The translations under genes and the position numbers were made by a program. The notes beneath the pieces were generated by a model. That model searched no databases. It was not told where the DNA came from and saw only the letters and a list, made by a program, of their open reading frames with translations. A DNA stretch of 64,000 nucleotides from Neobacillus drentensis (GTDB taxonomy: Bacteria > Bacillota > Bacilli > Bacillales > Cytobacillaceae): NCBI RefSeq assembly GCF_021560175.1, contig NZ_CP091110.1, forward strand, positions 5,432,001 through 5,496,000, given 5' to 3'. Positions 34,433 through 44,123 of the stretch are shown here, in pieces. Each line of letters opens with the position of its first letter. The stretch's first letter is position 1.

Positions 34433-35455
34433 TTATTCAACCTCTAATCTCTCACCATATTGGGATTTAAAATAATCCTGATACTCTCCAGAAATGATGT
34501 TTTCCCACCATTGTTTATTTTCTAAATACCAATTAATCGTTTGCTCAATGCCGGTATCAAACGTATATTTTGGTTTCCACCCAAGTTCATTCCTTAATTT
34601 CGCAGCATCAATAGCATAACGGCGGTCATGGCCAGGACGGTCTTTAACAAATTTAATTAACGATTCTGGCTTGCCCAATTGCTTTAAAATGGTTTGAACA
34701 ATTTCAATATTTGTGCGTTCATTATTGCCACCGACGTTATATACCTCGCCATTGCGGCCATTATGAAGAACAAGGTCGATTGCTTGGCAATGATCTTCAA
34801 CATGAAGCCAGTCACGTACATTTAAGCCATCCCCATAAACAGGAAGTTCCTTGTCGTTTAAAGCATTAATAATCATTAATGGAATCAGTTTTTCAGGGAA
34901 ATGGAAAGGTCCATAATTATTTGAGCAGCGCGTAATATTTACTGGCAGGCCAAACGTTTCATGATAAGCACGAACAAGCAGGTCTGCACCAGCTTTACTA
35001 GCACTATAAGGACTATTAGCCGCTAATGGGGTTTCCTCTGTAAAATAGCCTGTTTCTCCCAGGGTTCCATAAACTTCATCTGTTGAAACCTGAAGGTATT
35101 TCTTTACGCCAATGGTCTTAGCCGCATCAAGCAGGGCAAGCGTCCCCTGGATATTTGTTTGAACAAAGATTCCTGGATCAGTAATACTTCTGTCAACATG
35201 TGATTCAGCAGCGAAGTTAATGACGTAATCAAACTTTTCTTCTTGAAAAAGACTACCGATAAATTCGCGGTTTGCAATATCACCACGTACAAACGTGTAA
35301 TTCGCTGCATTTTCGATGTCCTTTAAGTTCTCAAGATTTCCTGCATAGGTCAGTAAATCAAGATTTACGATTTGATAGTTTGGATATTTATTTACCATAT
35401 AGCGGACAAAATTGCTGCCAATAAAACCAGCTCCGCCTGTGATTAACAATTTCAT
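34433..35455 (-). CDS. rfbB: dTDP-glucose 4,6-dehydratase
   Basis: 340 aa with NAD-binding GGAGFIGSNFV, STDEVYGTLG and the catalytic YSASKAGAD. It converts dTDP-glucose to dTDP-4-keto-6-deoxyglucose, the second step to dTDP-rhamnose. AGGAGG six bases before the ATG at 35455 fixes the start and rules out an in-frame ATG seven codons earlier. That upstream start would overlap rfbC, whereas here rfbB begins 10 bp past its stop. Confidence 0.95.
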   Translation of the reverse strand: MKLLITGGAGFIGSNFVRYMVNKYPNYQIVNLDLLTYAGNLENLKDIENAANYTFVRGDIANREFIGSLFQEEKFDYVINFAAESHVDRSITDPGIFVQTNIQGTLALLDAAKTIGVKKYLQVSTDEVYGTLGETGYFTEETPLAANSPYSASKAGADLLVRAYHETFGLPVNITRCSNNYGPFHFPEKLIPLMIINALNDKELPVYGDGLNVRDWLHVEDHCQAIDLVLHNGRNGEVYNVGGNNERTNIEIVQTILKQLGKPESLIKFVKDRPGHDRRYAIDAAKLRNELGWKPKYTFDTGIEQTINWYLENKQWWENIISGEYQDYFKSQYGERLEVE

Positions 35456-35465
35456 AAGGTGCCTC

Positions 35466-36026
35466 CTATTTTTCAAACATAAAATTTAGATTTTTTGCTT
35501 CTGCTAATGTTGGGTGCTTGGTATCCTTATCAGAAAGAATAGGATTCATTGTTGGCCAATCAATGCCTAATTCAGGATCATTCCAGAGGATCCCCCCATC
35601 ATGCTCAGGCGAATAATATTCATCCACTTTATAAGCAACAGTGGTATCAGGTACCAACGTACAGAACCCATGCGCAAAACCTTTTGGAACTAGCAGCTGA
35701 CGTTTATTATGTTCACTTAAAATCACGCCAACCCATTGCCCATATGTAGGAGAACCTTGTCGAATATCCACTGCAACGTCATAAATGGCTCCTGTTACAC
35801 AACGAACAACCTTTGTTTGTGCTTTTGGATTTAATTGAAAATGTAACCCGCGTAAAGTTCCAACAGGAGCGGACAGCGATTGATTGTCTTGAATAAAATC
35901 AAAGTTTAAACCTAATTCTTCAAAGATATTTTTATTATAACTTTCCATAAAGTAACCGCGATGGTCACCGAAAACCTTTGGTTCCAAAATTTTTACGCCA
36001 GAAAGCTTGGTTTCAATAACGTTCAT
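35466..36026 (-). CDS. rfbC: dTDP-4-dehydrorhamnose 3,5-epimerase
   Basis: 186 aa of the RmlC cupin family, with the conserved FGDHRGYFMESYN, GTLRGLHFQ (catalytic His), VVRCVTGAIYDVAVDIR and PKGFAHGF. It epimerises C3 and C5 of the keto-sugar intermediate. It lies between rfbA (10 bp gap) and rfbB in one operon. Confidence 0.95.
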   Translation of the reverse strand: MNVIETKLSGVKILEPKVFGDHRGYFMESYNKNIFEELGLNFDFIQDNQSLSAPVGTLRGLHFQLNPKAQTKVVRCVTGAIYDVAVDIRQGSPTYGQWVGVILSEHNKRQLLVPKGFAHGFCTLVPDTTVAYKVDEYYSPEHDGGILWNDPELGIDWPTMNPILSDKDTKHPTLAEAKNLNFMFEK

Positions 36027-36036
36027 TCTTTCTACC

Positions 36037-36912
36037 TCATTTCAATTCTTGAGTAGCTACTTTTAGTAAATACTGCCCATATTGATTTTTCATTAATGGC
36101 TCCGCTAATTCTAATAACTTATCTTTTGTTATATAGCCCATTTTATATGCAATTTCTTCTAAACAGGCAATTTTTAAGGACTGCCGTTTTTCCACTGTCT
36201 CAATAAATTGCGATGCCTCTAATAATGACGCATGCGTTCCGGTATCTAACCAAGCATAACCGCGTCCAAGCAATTCGACATTGAGTTCTCCCATTTCTAG
36301 ATAGGCCTTGTTAATGTCGGTAATTTCAAGTTCGCCACGCGGAGAAGGCTTGATGTTCTTGGCAATCTCGACAACCCGATTATCATAGAAATAAAGTCCG
36401 GTCACTGCGTAGTTAGACTTAGGCTCTACAGGCTTCTCTTCAATCGAAACGGCTTTACCTTCGCTATCAAATTCAACCACACCGAAACGCTCTGGATCGT
36501 TTACGTAATATCCAAATACGGATGCTCCCGTTTCCCTGGAAGCTGCGCTTCTTAATAGATCGGTCAGTCCATGGCCATAAAAAATATTGTCACCAAGAAC
36601 GAGGGCAACATTGTCATCGCCAATAAATTCTTCACCGATTAAAAATGCTTGTGCTAACCCGCCAGGATGTGGTTGAATTTTATACGAAAAATTCATTCCT
36701 AAATCGGAACCGTCTCCTAAAATTTGCTCAAATCGTGCTGTATCTTCTGGGGTTGAGATAATTAAGATATCCTTTATACCTGCCAACATAAGTACAGAAA
36801 GCGGATAATAAATCATTGGTTTGTCATAAACAGGTAATAACTGTTTTGAGACTACCTTTGTTAACGGATAAAGACGTGTACCACTTCCGCCTGCGAGAAT
36901 TATTCCTTTCAT
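36037..36912 (-). CDS. rfbA: Glucose-1-phosphate thymidylyltransferase
   Basis: 291 aa nucleotidyltransferase: GGSGTRLYPLTKVVSKQLLP signature at the N-terminus, LGDNIFYGHGL, and EEKPVEPKSNYAVTGLYFYD. It makes dTDP-glucose from glucose-1-P and dTTP, the first step of dTDP-rhamnose synthesis. It heads the rfbA-C-B-D set. The 108-bp gap upstream separates it from the glycosyltransferase genes and probably holds its promoter or allows read-through. Confidence 0.95.
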   Translation of the reverse strand: MKGIILAGGSGTRLYPLTKVVSKQLLPVYDKPMIYYPLSVLMLAGIKDILIISTPEDTARFEQILGDGSDLGMNFSYKIQPHPGGLAQAFLIGEEFIGDDNVALVLGDNIFYGHGLTDLLRSAASRETGASVFGYYVNDPERFGVVEFDSEGKAVSIEEKPVEPKSNYAVTGLYFYDNRVVEIAKNIKPSPRGELEITDINKAYLEMGELNVELLGRGYAWLDTGTHASLLEASQFIETVEKRQSLKIACLEEIAYKMGYITKDKLLELAEPLMKNQYGQYLLKVATQELK

Positions 36913-37021
36913 TTTTCATTCAGCTCCCATTCAAGGTTATTTATGCCTATAGACATTTTAAAAATATGTAATTCCTGCTATCTATCAATACTTTGAAAAT
37001 CAAGGAGGTTTTTTATCTTTC

Positions 37022-37837
37022 TTAGCGTCTTAGCAGCCTTTTATAAACAAAGCCCCTAAAGGAGTTAGGAAGTACTCTGACAGCTCCCCTAGTAATAACA
37101 TTCTTGATAAACGTTTGTCTATCAATAAAATTCATTTTTAAAAATTCTTTTTGCAGTTCCATTTCATTTTTGAAGTATTTTAGTCCCCCGCGTCGGTTGA
37201 ACATATCTGCGCCCGCACGAGCGAAGACTAAAATTTCTGGTAAATTCATTATTTTTATATGACTATTTAACATTCTTCCCCATAAATAATAATCCTCGTT
37301 CCACATTAAGGTCTGATAGCTGCCAGCTTTCAGAACAGCATCTCTCCAGTAAACGACCGTCATATGATTTAAGGGGCAGCGTGTTTTCGCATATTTTAAA
37401 ATCTCCTCATAGCTGGCAGGAACTTTACGAATCGATTCTATTTTTTCAACATCTTCTTCAAATTCACCGATCCAAGATCCAAGAACTTGTACATCAGGAT
37501 TATTTTCCATAAAGTTTATTTGTTTTTCAAATCGTTGCGGATGACATACATCATCACTATCCATTCGTGCGATTAAATCATACGTGCATTCCTTAATTCC
37601 AATCTCCAAGGCTTTCCCTAACCCCATATTTTGTTCTAGTTCAACATACTTAAACAAATCTGGTTCTGCCTTTTTATATTCATTTAATAATTGATACAAT
37701 TCATCCGTGAGTTTCCCATCAAATACAATTAAAATTTCAGTTGGTCTTAACGTCTGACGCAGCATGCTTTCAATTGATTCTCTTAAGTACTCGGGTTTTT
37801 CCTTAAAGTATACGGACATAAGAACTGAAAAGTTCAT
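37022..37837 (-). CDS. GT2 family glycosyltransferase
   Basis: 271 aa GT-A fold enzyme. It starts MNFSVLMSVYFKEKPEYLRESIES and has the nucleotide-sugar motif ARMDSDDVCHPQRFEKQ (DxD) and an acceptor-side WNEDYYLWGRML. No membrane helix is seen. It most resembles GT2 proteins such as galactosyl- or glucosyltransferases of capsule loci. The donor cannot be assigned from sequence; rhamnose is plausible given the neighbours. It is in a run with two further GT2 genes. Confidence 0.85.
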   Translation of the reverse strand: MNFSVLMSVYFKEKPEYLRESIESMLRQTLRPTEILIVFDGKLTDELYQLLNEYKKAEPDLFKYVELEQNMGLGKALEIGIKECTYDLIARMDSDDVCHPQRFEKQINFMENNPDVQVLGSWIGEFEEDVEKIESIRKVPASYEEILKYAKTRCPLNHMTVVYWRDAVLKAGSYQTLMWNEDYYLWGRMLNSHIKIMNLPEILVFARAGADMFNRRGGLKYFKNEMELQKEFLKMNFIDRQTFIKNVITRGAVRVLPNSFRGFVYKRLLRR

Positions 37838-37852
37838 TATTTCAACTCCATT

Positions 37853-38785
37853 TTATTCATGACTTTGTATCCTGACGATACCTGGCCGGTCTCCATTAAT
37901 GTTCCCTTTAACTCCCCTTAGTGCATCCATCGTCCCTTTTACCATCATCCTAAAACGGACCGCTCTTGGTTTTACAAACAGGCTGAAAAAGAAAAACTTA
38001 AAAAGTAAAATGGGAATATATTTCACTTTAAAATTCAAAGGCACATATGACCTTTTTAACATTTCCAGGGTGTTGCGGAACTGATAGTAATGTCTGATCG
38101 GAGAAGGGACGCCAATACTCTTGCCTAAAAAGTGATACCTGTCCTCCCCTAAACGATGGGCCATTTTCACATCATTTGTAACATAGGTGGAATAGCCTTG
38201 TTTTTCTGCCCGCCAACACCACTCATAGTCAACTAAATCAATAAATAAGTCTTCTTCCATTCCGCCAATGCCTATAAAAGCATCCTTTGGAATTAAGGAA
38301 CCGGAACTTAAGGTTTGTGGAACTTTAATTATTCTTTCATTCGTTGAATTGTAATTGTGATAGACATCATCTTCCGATTTATCACGATCAAACGCTAATG
38401 GTCCAATACAGGCGATCTTCTTATCTTGTGATAATAAAAAATTATATTCGTTTACTAATTTTAACACCGTATCTTCCATCAATTTACTATCCTGATCTAA
38501 TTGAAAAAAAGCCTCATAGCCCTTATCTAAGGCCCACTTCATCCCTATATTCTGTGCAAAGGCGATCCCGTAGTTTCCTTTGTTGGATAGGACATGAAAC
38601 TTTTTATTGTCTTGAAAAGCCAGCAGCTTTTCCTGGAGAGATGCATCGGTCGAATTATCCACAATGCATATACCTCCAACTTGATGAACAACGGATTCCA
38701 TATTTTCCTTTAGCTCTTCAATATTAGGGTTATAGGTTACAACAATTGCACATACGCTATCTATATTTATCATGCGATCAGCCAT
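37853..38785 (-). CDS. GT2 rhamnosyltransferase-like protein
   Basis: 310 aa. It has AIVVTYNPNIEELKENMESVVHQV, the metal-binding FQLDQDSKL, and IDLVDYEWCWRAEKQGY, typical of RfbF/WbbL-type rhamnosyltransferases. The start at 38785 (MADRM) is chosen because AAAGGG lies 10 bases upstream; it overlaps the end of the preceding gene by 8 bp. A frame start 11 codons earlier would overlap more. It is a paralogue of the upstream gene, with the same RHYYQFRNTLEMLKRSYVP block. Confidence 0.88.
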   Translation of the reverse strand: MADRMINIDSVCAIVVTYNPNIEELKENMESVVHQVGGICIVDNSTDASLQEKLLAFQDNKKFHVLSNKGNYGIAFAQNIGMKWALDKGYEAFFQLDQDSKLMEDTVLKLVNEYNFLLSQDKKIACIGPLAFDRDKSEDDVYHNYNSTNERIIKVPQTLSSGSLIPKDAFIGIGGMEEDLFIDLVDYEWCWRAEKQGYSTYVTNDVKMAHRLGEDRYHFLGKSIGVPSPIRHYYQFRNTLEMLKRSYVPLNFKVKYIPILLFKFFFFSLFVKPRAVRFRMMVKGTMDALRGVKGNINGDRPGIVRIQSHE

Positions 38786-39674
38786 TAATAAATTTCCCTT
38801 TCCTGTTGAATAAGCCATCCTTTATTCCCTTAAGAATATACTGAAATCTAGTTAATCTTGGGGAAACGAATAAAGGATATAGAAATAGTTCAATACCTCT
38901 TTCAATCAGTGCTTTTATCTTCCAGTAACGAGGAACATAGCCTCTTTTTAACAGGAAAATAGTATTTCTAAATTGATAATAGTGTCTGATCGGAGAAGGA
39001 ATTAATAAATTATAGACATTTAAAATTTTTACATTTTTTTGCCCAACCATATGTCCCATTCTAGCACGCTTACTACTAAAAACTCTAAAGCCCTCTTTTC
39101 TTGCTCTCCAGCACCACTCAAAGTCGACTAAATCAATAAATAAAGCTTCATCCATCATTCCGATTTGTTTGACAGCCTCTGCTGAAATTAGTTTTCCAGA
39201 ACTAATCAAAACATCTTTTTCTACAAAATCCTCACTTACTTCTACTCCCTTATTGACAAGAGGCTTATAGGTTTCATTGGTGTTTTTATTAAAAATATCC
39301 GGACCCAAGCAAGCTACCTTTATCCCTTGAGCTTTCAGAAATTCCATACCTGAAGCGAGTTCCTTTACGAGATTTTCGGGTGGATTGCTGTCCTGATCCA
39401 GCAGCAGGATGCCATCAAATTTTTGTTCCAAGGCCATTTTAATACCGACATTATGCGCCGCGCCAATCCCCAAGTTCTCCTTCAAAGAAACCCATTCAAT
39501 TTTACTGACCTGATCATTTTTATTTAAAAAGTGGTGATTAACTGGCTTTTCACTATTATCAACTATGATTAATTTCTCAACTTGTCCAACAATGGCATTA
39601 ATATTAGAGGAAAGTTCTTCTATGTCAGGATAGAAACAAACCATAACAGCACAAACCTTATATTTTCGATTCAC
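38778..39674 (-). CDS. GT2 rhamnosyltransferase-like protein
   Basis: 298 aa and closely related to the gene downstream: AVMVCFYPDIEELSSNINAIVGQV, ILLLDQDSNPP, LFIDLVDFEWCWRARKEGF and SPIRHYYQFRNTIFLLKRGYVP. It probably adds L-rhamnose from dTDP-rhamnose supplied by rfbA-D (inferred). It overlaps the end of the Wzy-like gene by 17 bp and the next transferase by 8 bp, so these three form one translational block. Confidence 0.88.
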   Translation of the reverse strand: MNRKYKVCAVMVCFYPDIEELSSNINAIVGQVEKLIIVDNSEKPVNHHFLNKNDQVSKIEWVSLKENLGIGAAHNVGIKMALEQKFDGILLLDQDSNPPENLVKELASGMEFLKAQGIKVACLGPDIFNKNTNETYKPLVNKGVEVSEDFVEKDVLISSGKLISAEAVKQIGMMDEALFIDLVDFEWCWRARKEGFRVFSSKRARMGHMVGQKNVKILNVYNLLIPSPIRHYYQFRNTIFLLKRGYVPRYWKIKALIERGIELFLYPLFVSPRLTRFQYILKGIKDGLFNRKGKFING

Positions 39675-40857
39675 TGTTATAACCTTCTTTTAGATAAAGT
39701 TTACTTAATGAATTTAATACAATCAGTACGATAATATTGGTTGCATCAAATAAATAAGGATTGGAAAAAGCATATAATACGTAAGCAAGATAAATTAAGT
39801 AGACAAATTTATTTCTCCAAAATCTGATAATAAAAGTAACCTTTGTGATTAGGAAGAAAGTAAAATATATAACGCCTACCTGATTGAGAATATAGATGGA
39901 TTGTAATTCATAGTAGTAGTAATTACGATAGTCACGGTAGTCTGAGATTACATTAATTAAGTTTCCTAAGCCCTGACCAAATAGTACGGTACTAGTTGAC
40001 TCCCTTAAATCATTCATAAGATGAATCACTTGGTCAAAACGAGTTGGAATCGAACGCTGCATTTTCAGAAGGAACAAACTCTGAAAATAAGGGTATATTA
40101 CAAAGGCAGCCACGCAGAGAACGACTAAAACCGCACCTGCTCCCAAAAATATTCTCGTCCTGCTTTTTAATAAATTTTTCAAAAAGGCAGATACCCTTTT
40201 ATTAGAAAAAAATAAGATGACAAGGTACATACCAAAAAAGAATAAAATGGCTAATATGAAAGCAAAATTCCCCGCTACAATTGTTCCTGTAAATAAAAGG
40301 GCAGCGGCAGAAATTTTGATTCGTTTGGATTGAATCGCAAATAAGCTAACTAAAAAAGCAATCGGTAATACAGGGTTCCCCTTTATTTGCACACGATAAA
40401 AATAACCATTAAAGGTATAAATGTCCCCTAACTTCAAACTAAGTACCTTTGATCTTATATATCCAGCAAATCCCGGGTCTCCCTTTAAGACGATATAAAT
40501 TTCAAACCCGATTAACAAAACACTCTGCACCACTGCTAATAAAATAAATATATTCACGTAAATTTTCTTTGGCGGTAAAAAGAAAGCAGCCAGTATTAAG
40601 ACAAGCACAGAGTAAAATCGAAGAGCTAATGAAAGACTATTATGCTTAACTACAATGGAATACACCAGCAAAATAGTCAAAAAAACGATATTGAGTATAA
40701 ACAAGTATTTGATTGATTTTTCACTTTTCCAGAAATTTTTTAACAAAAAGGGCACGGAAAAAACAAACACCATAATGAGACTAATACTGATTAATTTCGA
40801 CAATTGATAAAATGGAAATTGTCTAGTTAAGGCAAAAACACACAAAAAATAAGACAA
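39658..40857 (-). CDS. O-antigen ligase/polymerase-like membrane protein (Wzy-like)
   Basis: The 399-aa protein has about ten to eleven membrane helices and one long extracellular loop (about 245-320) containing GQGLGNL, as in Wzy/WaaL proteins. It would polymerise or ligate lipid-linked repeat units. The start is uncertain. The frame stays open upstream to the SD-like GGGGGAG at about 40915, but no ATG, GTG or TTG lies in good position there; the TTG at 40857 has no clear ribosome site. The true protein may be up to about 17 residues longer. Confidence 0.78.
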   Translation of the reverse strand: MSYFLCVFALTRQFPFYQLSKLISISLIMVFVFSVPFLLKNFWKSEKSIKYLFILNIVFLTILLVYSIVVKHNSLSLALRFYSVLVLILAAFFLPPKKIYVNIFILLAVVQSVLLIGFEIYIVLKGDPGFAGYIRSKVLSLKLGDIYTFNGYFYRVQIKGNPVLPIAFLVSLFAIQSKRIKISAAALLFTGTIVAGNFAFILAILFFFGMYLVILFFSNKRVSAFLKNLLKSRTRIFLGAGAVLVVLCVAAFVIYPYFQSLFLLKMQRSIPTRFDQVIHLMNDLRESTSTVLFGQGLGNLINVISDYRDYRNYYYYELQSIYILNQVGVIYFTFFLITKVTFIIRFWRNKFVYLIYLAYVLYAFSNPYLFDATNIIVLIVLNSLSKLYLKEGYNSESKI

Positions 40858-41010
40858 GATTGAAAGTAACGATAAAGCAGATGAAAAAAAACGATGATTC
40901 TTTATAACAAACTCCCCCTGTTAAACATTCCAATACCCTAGAAACGATTCAGTCTAAGTTGTATTGTAACATATTTCGTCATTTTTTTTAAAAACCCCAG
41001 TAGGAAAAGT

Positions 41011-42621
41011 CTATTCAAACCAAGCCCACTTGAACTGTAAATTCCCTTGATTATTAATAGCAATATCATGTAAGTTTGAATCTTGGATAATTTCAGTTGT
41101 TGTAAAAGTAATAGGAATAATCGGCATTTCATCCATTAGGACTGATTCCGCTCTTTGGATCAATTTCAGACGTTGGTTTTTATCCATGTTCATTTTAGAC
41201 TGTTTTACCATGGATTCGAATTGCTTGTTATCCCATCCAGTCCCATTGAATAAAGAATTAGTATTCTGTTCAAGGATATGGAGTGGATCATTATAATCGT
41301 TTACAGACATGATTAAAGAAACATCAAAACTTTTTTTGGTATCTTGTTTATTTTGTGTATTCAGAGCTGAACTATCCAATTTCACCTTAACACCTAGGTT
41401 TTCTTTCCACATATCCACAATTGTTTGGGCCATTCTTTTGTCCGATTCACTACCATTAAAAGAAAGTGTAATAACAGGAAGGGCAGAAACATCGGTATAC
41501 CCTAACTCTTTCAAACCTGTTTGGAGGTATTGTTTTGCTTTTGTTAGATCATGATCATGGAAATACCTATTCTTATTTTCCGGGAATAGGACTGGGGGAA
41601 TGACAGCTATGGCCGGTTCGACTTCATCAAGCCCACTATGATCAGCCAACTCCTGGCGATTAATGGCAAAAGCTAAAGCTTTTCGGATATTCTTATTCGT
41701 GAAGGGCTTTGCTTCCGTATTGATCACAAGTTTGTATAAACCAGTAAGGGAGTGAGCATATAAATCTTGATCATCCTCTTTTGTTTTAGTAGTGGCAGCC
41801 ACCATGACATCGAGATCCCCATGTTCATACATGGATAACTCTTTAGTTGAATCATTTACCATCTGCATGGAGATGCTCTCTATTTTAACTCTTGCGGCAT
41901 CCCAATAATTCACATTTTTTTCAAAGGCAATTTCTTTATTATGGTTCCATTTTGTTATGGTGTAAGGCCCATTTGTTATGTAATATTTCCCCACTTCCTT
42001 TGCCCAAGAAGGATGTGCCATTGCTACTTTACGATTGATTGGGAAGTAGGAACTTAAGGTAGTTAATTCTAAGAAATGCGAATCCGGTTGATTAATTTCA
42101 ACTTCTAATGTATGGTCATCTAGCGCCCTTATCCCTACGTCTTTTTGATTTCCTTTTCCATCGTGATAAGCTTTTGCACCTTTAATATCATAAAGTTGGT
42201 AGGCATTTTCTGACTTATTGGCCGGGTCCAAAACCCATTTCCATGCATATTCGAAATCTTGTGCCGTAACTGGATCACCGTTGGTCCATTTTGCATCCCG
42301 AAGTGTAAAGGTATAGGTTTTTAAATCATCTGATATTTTTATGACCTTAGCAGCTGCATTTACCGTTATCCCCCATACATTTTTTCTTGTTAACCCTTCA
42401 AAAGCTTGTGAAAGGACGGATCCTGATGTAGAATCATCCGCAAGACCAGGATGTAAGGACTTTGGTTCTGAACCAATGTTAAGTCGGAGATCTTTTTGGA
42501 CATTTTCATCGCTTTGATTCAACACATTTTTATTTTTATGAAAAAAAGCAGCATAAAAAATGCTAAGAAACATAGATAAGATTAGCAGTGAGCTTAAAAT
42601 CAGAATTATATTTTTTTTCAT
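41011..42621 (-). CDS. OppA-like peptide-binding protein without lipobox
   Basis: 536 aa, SBP_bac_5 family: LRLNIGSEPKSLHPGLADD, the typical AFEGLTRKN, WTNGDPVTAQDFEYAWKWVLDP and KALAFAINRQEL. These proteins bind oligopeptides for an ABC importer. The N-terminal hydrophobic segment (about 5-25) has no Cys, so it is a signal anchor or is secreted, not a lipoprotein. No permease or ATPase genes are adjacent. It sits alone in the polysaccharide locus. Start at 42621 after GAGGAG; an earlier ATG overlaps that site. Confidence 0.85.
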   Translation of the reverse strand: MKKNIILILSSLLILSMFLSIFYAAFFHKNKNVLNQSDENVQKDLRLNIGSEPKSLHPGLADDSTSGSVLSQAFEGLTRKNVWGITVNAAAKVIKISDDLKTYTFTLRDAKWTNGDPVTAQDFEYAWKWVLDPANKSENAYQLYDIKGAKAYHDGKGNQKDVGIRALDDHTLEVEINQPDSHFLELTTLSSYFPINRKVAMAHPSWAKEVGKYYITNGPYTITKWNHNKEIAFEKNVNYWDAARVKIESISMQMVNDSTKELSMYEHGDLDVMVAATTKTKEDDQDLYAHSLTGLYKLVINTEAKPFTNKNIRKALAFAINRQELADHSGLDEVEPAIAVIPPVLFPENKNRYFHDHDLTKAKQYLQTGLKELGYTDVSALPVITLSFNGSESDKRMAQTIVDMWKENLGVKVKLDSSALNTQNKQDTKKSFDVSLIMSVNDYNDPLHILEQNTNSLFNGTGWDNKQFESMVKQSKMNMDKNQRLKLIQRAESVLMDEMPIIPITFTTTEIIQDSNLHDIAINNQGNLQFKWAWFE

Positions 42622-42841
42622 CTTATTACTCCTCATTACTCTATTTAGAGTATTATAATAAAGTCTTTCCCCATTTTACCTTTATAGTTTTAAGATGCCG
42701 CACCAAACCTATACAAGAATTTTATCGTTCTGAAGCCTTAACATGACATGTACTAATATACATAACCTACTCATTTACTTCAACTTTTAACTTGCATTTG
42801 GTTAGATGTAACCAGATTCTACTCACTATAAATCTTTCCAT

Positions 42842-42892
42842 AAAAAGGACTACTCCTCATAGACTATTTTTATAGTCTATAAGATAGTAGTC
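42842..42892 (-). terminator. Terminator of the LCP gene
   Basis: Nested stems GACTACT/AGTAGTC and ATAGACTAT/ATAGTCTAT are followed by CTTTTT on the minus strand, just after the stop at 42918. Confidence 0.8.
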
Positions 42893-42917
42893 TAGCGTTT
42901 TATACGTGTAGTAAATC

Positions 42918-43883
42918 TTATTTATCTGAAGTGGTCTGACTTTCTGTTCCATTAAGGAACTCATCAATGGCATGTTTATTTTTGTCAAAATCGATGTCAA
43001 GAACGGAGCCCACCCCATCATAATTTGCCGGTGTATAAGAGTTATCGACTGGAATACGTAATGATTCAATTTTACCTGGAGGATTTAGGAAAAAGTCCTT
43101 TAATATCGCTAAGCGGTCAACACCCTCTAAATTGGTATCGATATATGGCATAATTGTCCCAACTAGTTTTGGTAGTTTCGTCACACCATTGACACTAAGA
43201 ATTCGATCCTTTAGGGCATTTAATACTTCTTGTTGACGTTCAACCCGGCCAAAGTCACCTTGAGCATCGTGTCTAAAACGTGCGTATCCAAGTAATTCTT
43301 TCCCGTTTAAATATTGTAAACCCGGGTGTAATACCACACCAATATTTTTGGACATTCTCTTTTGAACATTCATCTCAATTCCATTTGGCGCTAACGTATT
43401 TACGACCGATTCGAAGCCTTTAAAATCAACTACTGCATAATAATGAATATCGATACCAAAGTTTTGCTCAATGGTTTGTCTTAGCAGCTCTGGTCCACCA
43501 AGAAAGTAAGCCGTATTTAGTTTATAGTTTTTATGATCGGGAATATCAACATAAATGTCCCGCATCAGAGAGACGATTTTTGCCGTTTGTTTTTTAGGGT
43601 CATATTGGGCAATCATGATCGTATCCGTGCGTGACTTTTCCTCTCCTCTGGTATCAATCCCAAGCAAAAGAATATTCACTTTATCCATATTTCCTCTTTT
43701 AGATCCATTAAACTCTTTTTTTGCTGTTTCATTGGAAATAGATTTACCCTGAGCTTGTTTAATCCCTTGTGAGTACTGATAGTATATATATCCAGAAAGC
43801 CCTATTAAAAGTGCAAAAATCCAATAGAGAACTTTTCTTACTTTAAACTTTTTTTTCTTTTTTCTGTGGATTTGTCTATTCAT
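42918..43883 (-). CDS. LytR-CpsA-Psr (LCP) family wall polymer ligase
   Basis: 321 aa. A basic N-terminus and one membrane helix (about 17-37) precede an extracellular LCP domain. It has LLLGIDTRGEEKSRTDTIMI (catalytic Asp/Arg cluster), VSLMRDIYVDIP, and YARFRHDAQGDFGRVERQQ. LCP proteins (TagT/U/V) transfer teichoic acid and other polymers from the lipid carrier to peptidoglycan. The start at 43883 follows AAGGATGG; ATGs further upstream have no site. It probably attaches the polymer made by this locus. Confidence 0.93.
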   Translation of the reverse strand: MNRQIHRKKKKKFKVRKVLYWIFALLIGLSGYIYYQYSQGIKQAQGKSISNETAKKEFNGSKRGNMDKVNILLLGIDTRGEEKSRTDTIMIAQYDPKKQTAKIVSLMRDIYVDIPDHKNYKLNTAYFLGGPELLRQTIEQNFGIDIHYYAVVDFKGFESVVNTLAPNGIEMNVQKRMSKNIGVVLHPGLQYLNGKELLGYARFRHDAQGDFGRVERQQEVLNALKDRILSVNGVTKLPKLVGTIMPYIDTNLEGVDRLAILKDFFLNPPGKIESLRIPVDNSYTPANYDGVGSVLDIDFDKNKHAIDEFLNGTESQTTSDK

Positions 43884-44051
43884 TATTTCCATCCTTTTCA
43901 GTAGTTGATCTGCCAAAATCCATTATATAATTTTTTGAAGAGTTTGTAATTCATATAAAAATAATTAATCATATTTTCATGTTTTTGTTAGGAGTTTGTT
44001 CATTAATTCTACCATTTATGGTTTTAAACCTTATATGGTATCTATCACCAT

Positions 44052-44105
44052 AAAAAAACTCGGTGGTGAGAGACCTTTAGAGAACAGGCTTCTCACCACC
44101 GAGTT
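44052..44105 (-). terminator. Strong terminator of the teichoic acid genes
   Basis: A 13-bp perfect stem, CTCGGTGGTGAGA / TCTCACCACCGAG, with a 19-nt loop is followed by TTTTTTT on the minus strand. Confidence 0.95.
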
Positions 44106-44123
44106 AGAAGATTATATTCAGTT

